Shown one piece after another: positions 61,453 through 64,000 of a stretch of DNA of 64,000 bases (position 1 is its first letter; every line of letters starts with the position of its first letter). The DNA lies in the NCBI RefSeq assembly GCF_023100905.1, contig NZ_CP064686.1, forward strand, positions 4,650,001 through 4,714,000, read 5' to 3'. The notes under the pieces are model-generated. The model was not told the origin of the DNA. It ran no database searches and saw only the letters and a list, made by a program, of their open reading frames with translations. The position numbers were made by a program, and so were the translations under genes. This DNA is from Bradyrhizobium sp. 4. GTDB taxonomy: Bacteria; Pseudomonadota; Alphaproteobacteria; Rhizobiales; Xanthobacteraceae.

Positions 61453-61998
61453 TTACCAGGTGCTGTTGAAGAAGCCGAAATGCGGCTGCTGCGCCATCAC
61501 CATCATCGGCCGCCCTTGCTGCGGCACCGGATGCGTTCTGGCGACCTTGCGCTTGGGCTGCTGCGCCGAGAGCTGAGAGGATTGGGTCTGAGCGGGCTGG
61601 GCCTGCGCCTGAACTTGCGGCTGAATTTGCGTCCTGGCTTCGGTCTTCTTGGCCGCAGCGGTATCGGCCTTCGCGGCCGGCGTGAATTGGGCGAACGTCT
61701 CGCGGACCCGCGCCTTGGCTGATATCTCTGCCAAAGCGGGTGACATGCTCTCCACGGGCGGCTGGGGAGCCGCGACGGCGGCGATCTTCACCGCAGGGGC
61801 GGCAAGCGTCGGCTGACTGGTGTCGAGTACGACACGCTCCGGGAGGTGGCGATCGGACCGGATCCGAATCAACGGCTGTTCGTTGCTTGCGGTTGCGATA
61901 GCCTGCGTCACAGGCGAAGTCGGCAGAACGTAGTTCGCCGCGAACAGCAGTGCGAGCAAGGCTCCACCGACAAAGAAGAAATACCGAAAGATGGGCAT
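61453..61998 (-). CDS. Membrane-anchored Gln/Ala-rich protein
   Basis: The 181-residue protein has an N-terminal membrane helix (RYFFFVGGALLALLFAANYVLP), then a low-complexity, Gln/Pro/Ala-rich region (QIQPQVQAQAQPAQTQ). It ends with a conserved-looking PHFGFFNSTW. The helix probably anchors it with the rest in the periplasm. An EcfG-like promoter with one mismatch lies 46 bases upstream. Function is unknown. Confidence 0.75.
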   Translation of the reverse strand: MPIFRYFFFVGGALLALLFAANYVLPTSPVTQAIATASNEQPLIRIRSDRHLPERVVLDTSQPTLAAPAVKIAAVAAPQPPVESMSPALAEISAKARVRETFAQFTPAAKADTAAAKKTEARTQIQPQVQAQAQPAQTQSSQLSAQQPKRKVARTHPVPQQGRPMMVMAQQPHFGFFNSTW

Positions 61999-62043
61999 TG
62001 GCCACGCTCCGCCCGCCGCATCCCCGCGTGGGCTCTCCGCCTT

Positions 62044-62068
62044 AACAGGCGATAATTTAATTGGTTCC
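62044..62068 (-). promoter_or_regulatory. EcfG-like promoter, one mismatch
   Basis: On the minus strand GGAAC (62068-62064) and TGTT (62047-62044) are spaced by 16 bases. The -10 differs from CGTT at one position. It is oriented toward the membrane-anchored protein gene that starts at 61998. Confidence 0.35.
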
Positions 62069-62158
62069 TGGCCCAGCCGTTCGGTTCAAATGGCGACGCC
62101 AAGTTTTTCGGCCAAGCCCCCGGGACAGTAACTTTTCCGCTACCCGGCACTGCCGGCC

Positions 62159-62779
62159 TTATGTCCGGCGTGCTGCCAGAAGCGAACACTTCGCCTGATC
62201 GGCATTCACGTTGACGAAGCCGACAGGAATGCGCGCAAAAGTCTTGCGGCTCTTCATGCTGACCGGATCCGCCAGAACGCGGGTGCGGTCGGTGAGATGA
62301 CTGCCATCGCGCCGCGCAAAAGCGCAGACGATCTCGACATCCTTTACGGCATAGTCGTTGTCGTTGCGCAGCGTGAGCGTCACCAGCGCCTTCGAGCCAA
62401 GGCCACCGCGGCGCCAAGTCTGAGATGAAATCCTGATCCGGCCGAGTTCTGCCATTGTCGGAATCGGAGCTTCGGAAGGCGGCGACGCGGCGGCCGCATC
62501 GCCCGAAGGCGCCGTCGCGACCGCTGCCATCTCAGACGTCACCGGCTCTGCACTGTTGCCTCTGGAGAGGGGGAGCAGCATCCAGATGCCGCAACCGACG
62601 ATGATTGCCGCCAACAGCCACATCAGGCCTCGTCCAAATGAAACGCTCGCGATCGTCACCGCCCGCGCCAGTCGTTCGCCGGTCCCGGCGAAACGCCCTA
62701 ACCCGATGCGGTCAAACCCAGCGTTCATGGTTGCTTCACCGATCACGGCGGGATCACGTTCGACAACGGATTCGGCCAC
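62159..62779 (-). CDS. Single-span membrane protein with C-terminal domain
   Basis: The 206-residue protein has a membrane helix at about 51-70 (LMWLLAAIIVGCGIWMLLPL). An Ala/Pro linker and a C-terminal beta-rich domain (KALVTLTLRNDNDYAVKDVEIVC, RIPVGFVNVNADQ) follow. The latter resembles FxLYD/immunoglobulin-like extracytoplasmic domains. The GTG start follows AAGG; an ATG at 62728 is also possible. Function is unknown. Confidence 0.72.
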   Translation of the reverse strand: MAESVVERDPAVIGEATMNAGFDRIGLGRFAGTGERLARAVTIASVSFGRGLMWLLAAIIVGCGIWMLLPLSRGNSAEPVTSEMAAVATAPSGDAAAASPPSEAPIPTMAELGRIRISSQTWRRGGLGSKALVTLTLRNDNDYAVKDVEIVCAFARRDGSHLTDRTRVLADPVSMKSRKTFARIPVGFVNVNADQAKCSLLAARRT

Positions 62780-62907
62780 TGCTTACCTTAATCGGGAAGG
62801 CGAACTAAGGTTCCCGCGCAGCTGCCGAGTCGGCAAGAGCGGTGGCGGTCACGGGCCGAGGCCGCTAACATGCGCTGCAACATCAAGATCCGTCGGGAGA
62901 ACACGAA

Positions 62908-63291
62908 ATGCCAGTCGTCACTTGGGATCACGTCCATCTGCGCAGCCCCGATCCGGAGGCCACGGCGGCCTGGCTGCGGGACATCCTCGGTGGCGAGATC
63001 GTGCAAGCGCCCGGACGGATCGACGTGAATCTCGGCGGCGCAAGGATCTTCATTGCGCCGCTCGAGGGCGACAATGCGGTCAACCCGCCGCCGCCGCACC
63101 CGCATCAAGGCCTCGACCATTTCGGTCTCACGGTGAAGGACATCGACGCCGTCGCCGCCGAGCTCAAGGCCAAGGGCGTCACTTTCACGCGCGAACCGAC
63201 CACGATCCGCCCCGGCGTGCGCATCTGCTTCATCCGCGGCCCCGAAGGCATCTCCATCGAGCTGCTCGAGCGCGACAAGAAATATACCTGA
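62908..63291 (+). CDS. VOC-family (glyoxalase-like) protein
   Basis: The 127-residue protein has the vicinal oxygen chelate fold, with WDHVHLRSPDPEATAAWLRDILGG (metal His near the start), GLDHFGLTVKDIDAVAAELKAKG and ISIELLERD with the final Glu ligand. The substrate is unknown; dioxygenase- or lyase-like members are common. Confidence 0.9.
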   Translation: MPVVTWDHVHLRSPDPEATAAWLRDILGGEIVQAPGRIDVNLGGARIFIAPLEGDNAVNPPPPHPHQGLDHFGLTVKDIDAVAAELKAKGVTFTREPTTIRPGVRICFIRGPEGISIELLERDKKYT

Positions 63292-63342
63292 CACGGCGCG
63301 CGCCGCATCGGCTCTCCGGGCGACGTTGCCGCCCGGCGTGCC

Positions 63343-63840
63343 TCAAGTCATGCTGCCGGGCATGAAGCAGCGGACGGCGACGCCCATGTAGCCGTAGATC
63401 GGCCAGACCATGGTGCGCCCCACCCGGTTCGGCTCCGAGATCACGGCCTCCTCGGGCACCTCGACCCAGACGAGCTCCTGCGGTCGGCCGTCGATCACGT
63501 AGCCATAACGCGGGACGCGGACCCGATAGTGCCCGTCCTTGCTGTCCCAGTCGGTGTCCGAGAGCGCCGAGCCGTCGGCATCGGAGCAACAAGGCCCCTT
63601 GCCGCTTCGCAGTCCGTCGAACCAGGCCTTCAATTCGGCCTTGGTGTTGACGAACTGGCCGCGGTCGCGCGCGTGCCCGAAGGGGGCCGCGAGTGCGATC
63701 AGGGCCAGGACGCATGCTAGGCTCGCCACGGTTCGCCAGCGTGCCGCGTCGCCGATCCGCCGTTCTCGTGTTTCGCAAATCGTGGGACGCACACTGTACA
63801 GACGCGGCTTCTCGCCGCCGGAATCGATCCAGTTGCTCAC
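63343..63840 (-). CDS. Exported or anchored hypothetical protein
   Basis: The 165-residue protein has a hydrophobic segment at about 38-54 (VASLACVLALIALAAPFGHA). A Cys-rich start of the mature part follows (GKGPCCSDADG), then DSKDGHYRVRVPRYGYVIDG and a C-terminal VAVRCFMPGSM. This CCSxxDG pattern recurs in rhizobial periplasmic proteins of unknown function. The GTG at 63840 gives a long N-terminal tail before the signal; a later start is possible. Confidence 0.72.
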   Translation of the reverse strand: MSNWIDSGGEKPRLYSVRPTICETRERRIGDAARWRTVASLACVLALIALAAPFGHARDRGQFVNTKAELKAWFDGLRSGKGPCCSDADGSALSDTDWDSKDGHYRVRVPRYGYVIDGRPQELVWVEVPEEAVISEPNRVGRTMVWPIYGYMGVAVRCFMPGSMT

Positions 63841-64000
63841 TTTTGTCTTGCTCCAGCACCCCGCGGCCAGTGCAACGATGGTTATGCATTTCGCGGGCCA
63901 ACTTGATTCGTAACGACTGGCCTCGCTTCATGATCAGACCGTCATGGCAGTGTCATAGACAAGCCGGGACAATTACGGCTCACGGGCAAGCTCGCAAGGT

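Overview
The window reads as chromosomal DNA of a Bradyrhizobium-like alphaproteobacterium (Nitrobacteraceae). This rests on the high GC content with strong third-position bias, alphaproteobacterial versions of the recognisable genes, several rhizobial-type regulators, three exact matches to the EcfG general-stress promoter consensus, and dispersed palindromes that begin GTCATTGCGAGCGAAGCGAA. I see no rRNA operon, CRISPR array, prophage or intact insertion sequence. There are two tRNA genes, tRNA-Leu(GAG) and tRNA-Arg(TCG).

Layout. 0-9 kb: fdhD, a DUF1326/DUF2182 pair, tRNA-Leu, a FliN-like protein divergent from lipB, a stand-alone DnaB-type ATPase, a tautomerase divergent from a LysR regulator, and a three-gene operon (GbsR-type regulator, DUF4166 protein, membrane-fused TIGR01777 epimerase). 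9-20 kb: two soluble PAS hybrid histidine kinases, acyP, an isocitrate-lyase-family enzyme, the biotin carboxylase subunit pccA, a zinc-ribbon metallopeptidase and an MFS protein. 20-27 kb: an ArsB-like permease and a sugar-acid catabolic locus (MFS and GntR against enolase-superfamily dehydratase, SDR and idonate-type dehydrogenase). 27-34 kb: a NarL-type two-component pair and an IclR regulator followed by two unrelated orphan solute-binding proteins. 34-39 kb: an ArsR/SRPBCC pair with twin operators, a beta-lactamase-fold hydrolase, an Omp25/31-like porin, an SDR and a tandem GNAT protein.

39-47 kb is the most distinctive part. Four tandem curlin-repeat proteins and a fifth small secreted protein lie downstream of a FixJ-type regulator. 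A MacAB-like export system and a receiver-less LuxR protein follow on the other strand. 47.3-48.1 kb is a gene-free stretch holding at least three repeat units. It ends at a PhoB-box-like site before an NPP-type phosphatase. 50-64 kb carries 1-Cys peroxiredoxin, a Cache-type chemoreceptor, photolyase (with no usual start codon near its conserved N-terminus), an H1-like lysine-rich protein, an EamA transporter, several small secreted proteins, an AraC regulator followed by a candidate small RNA, a 50-residue membrane peptide and tRNA-Arg.

The clearest cross-cutting signal is regulatory. GGAAC-N16-CGTT occurs exactly, in sense orientation, upstream of both hybrid histidine kinases and of a small exported protein. 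One-mismatch versions precede fdhD, the candidate small RNA and a membrane-anchored protein. Much of the region may therefore belong to the PhyR-NepR-EcfG stress regulon.
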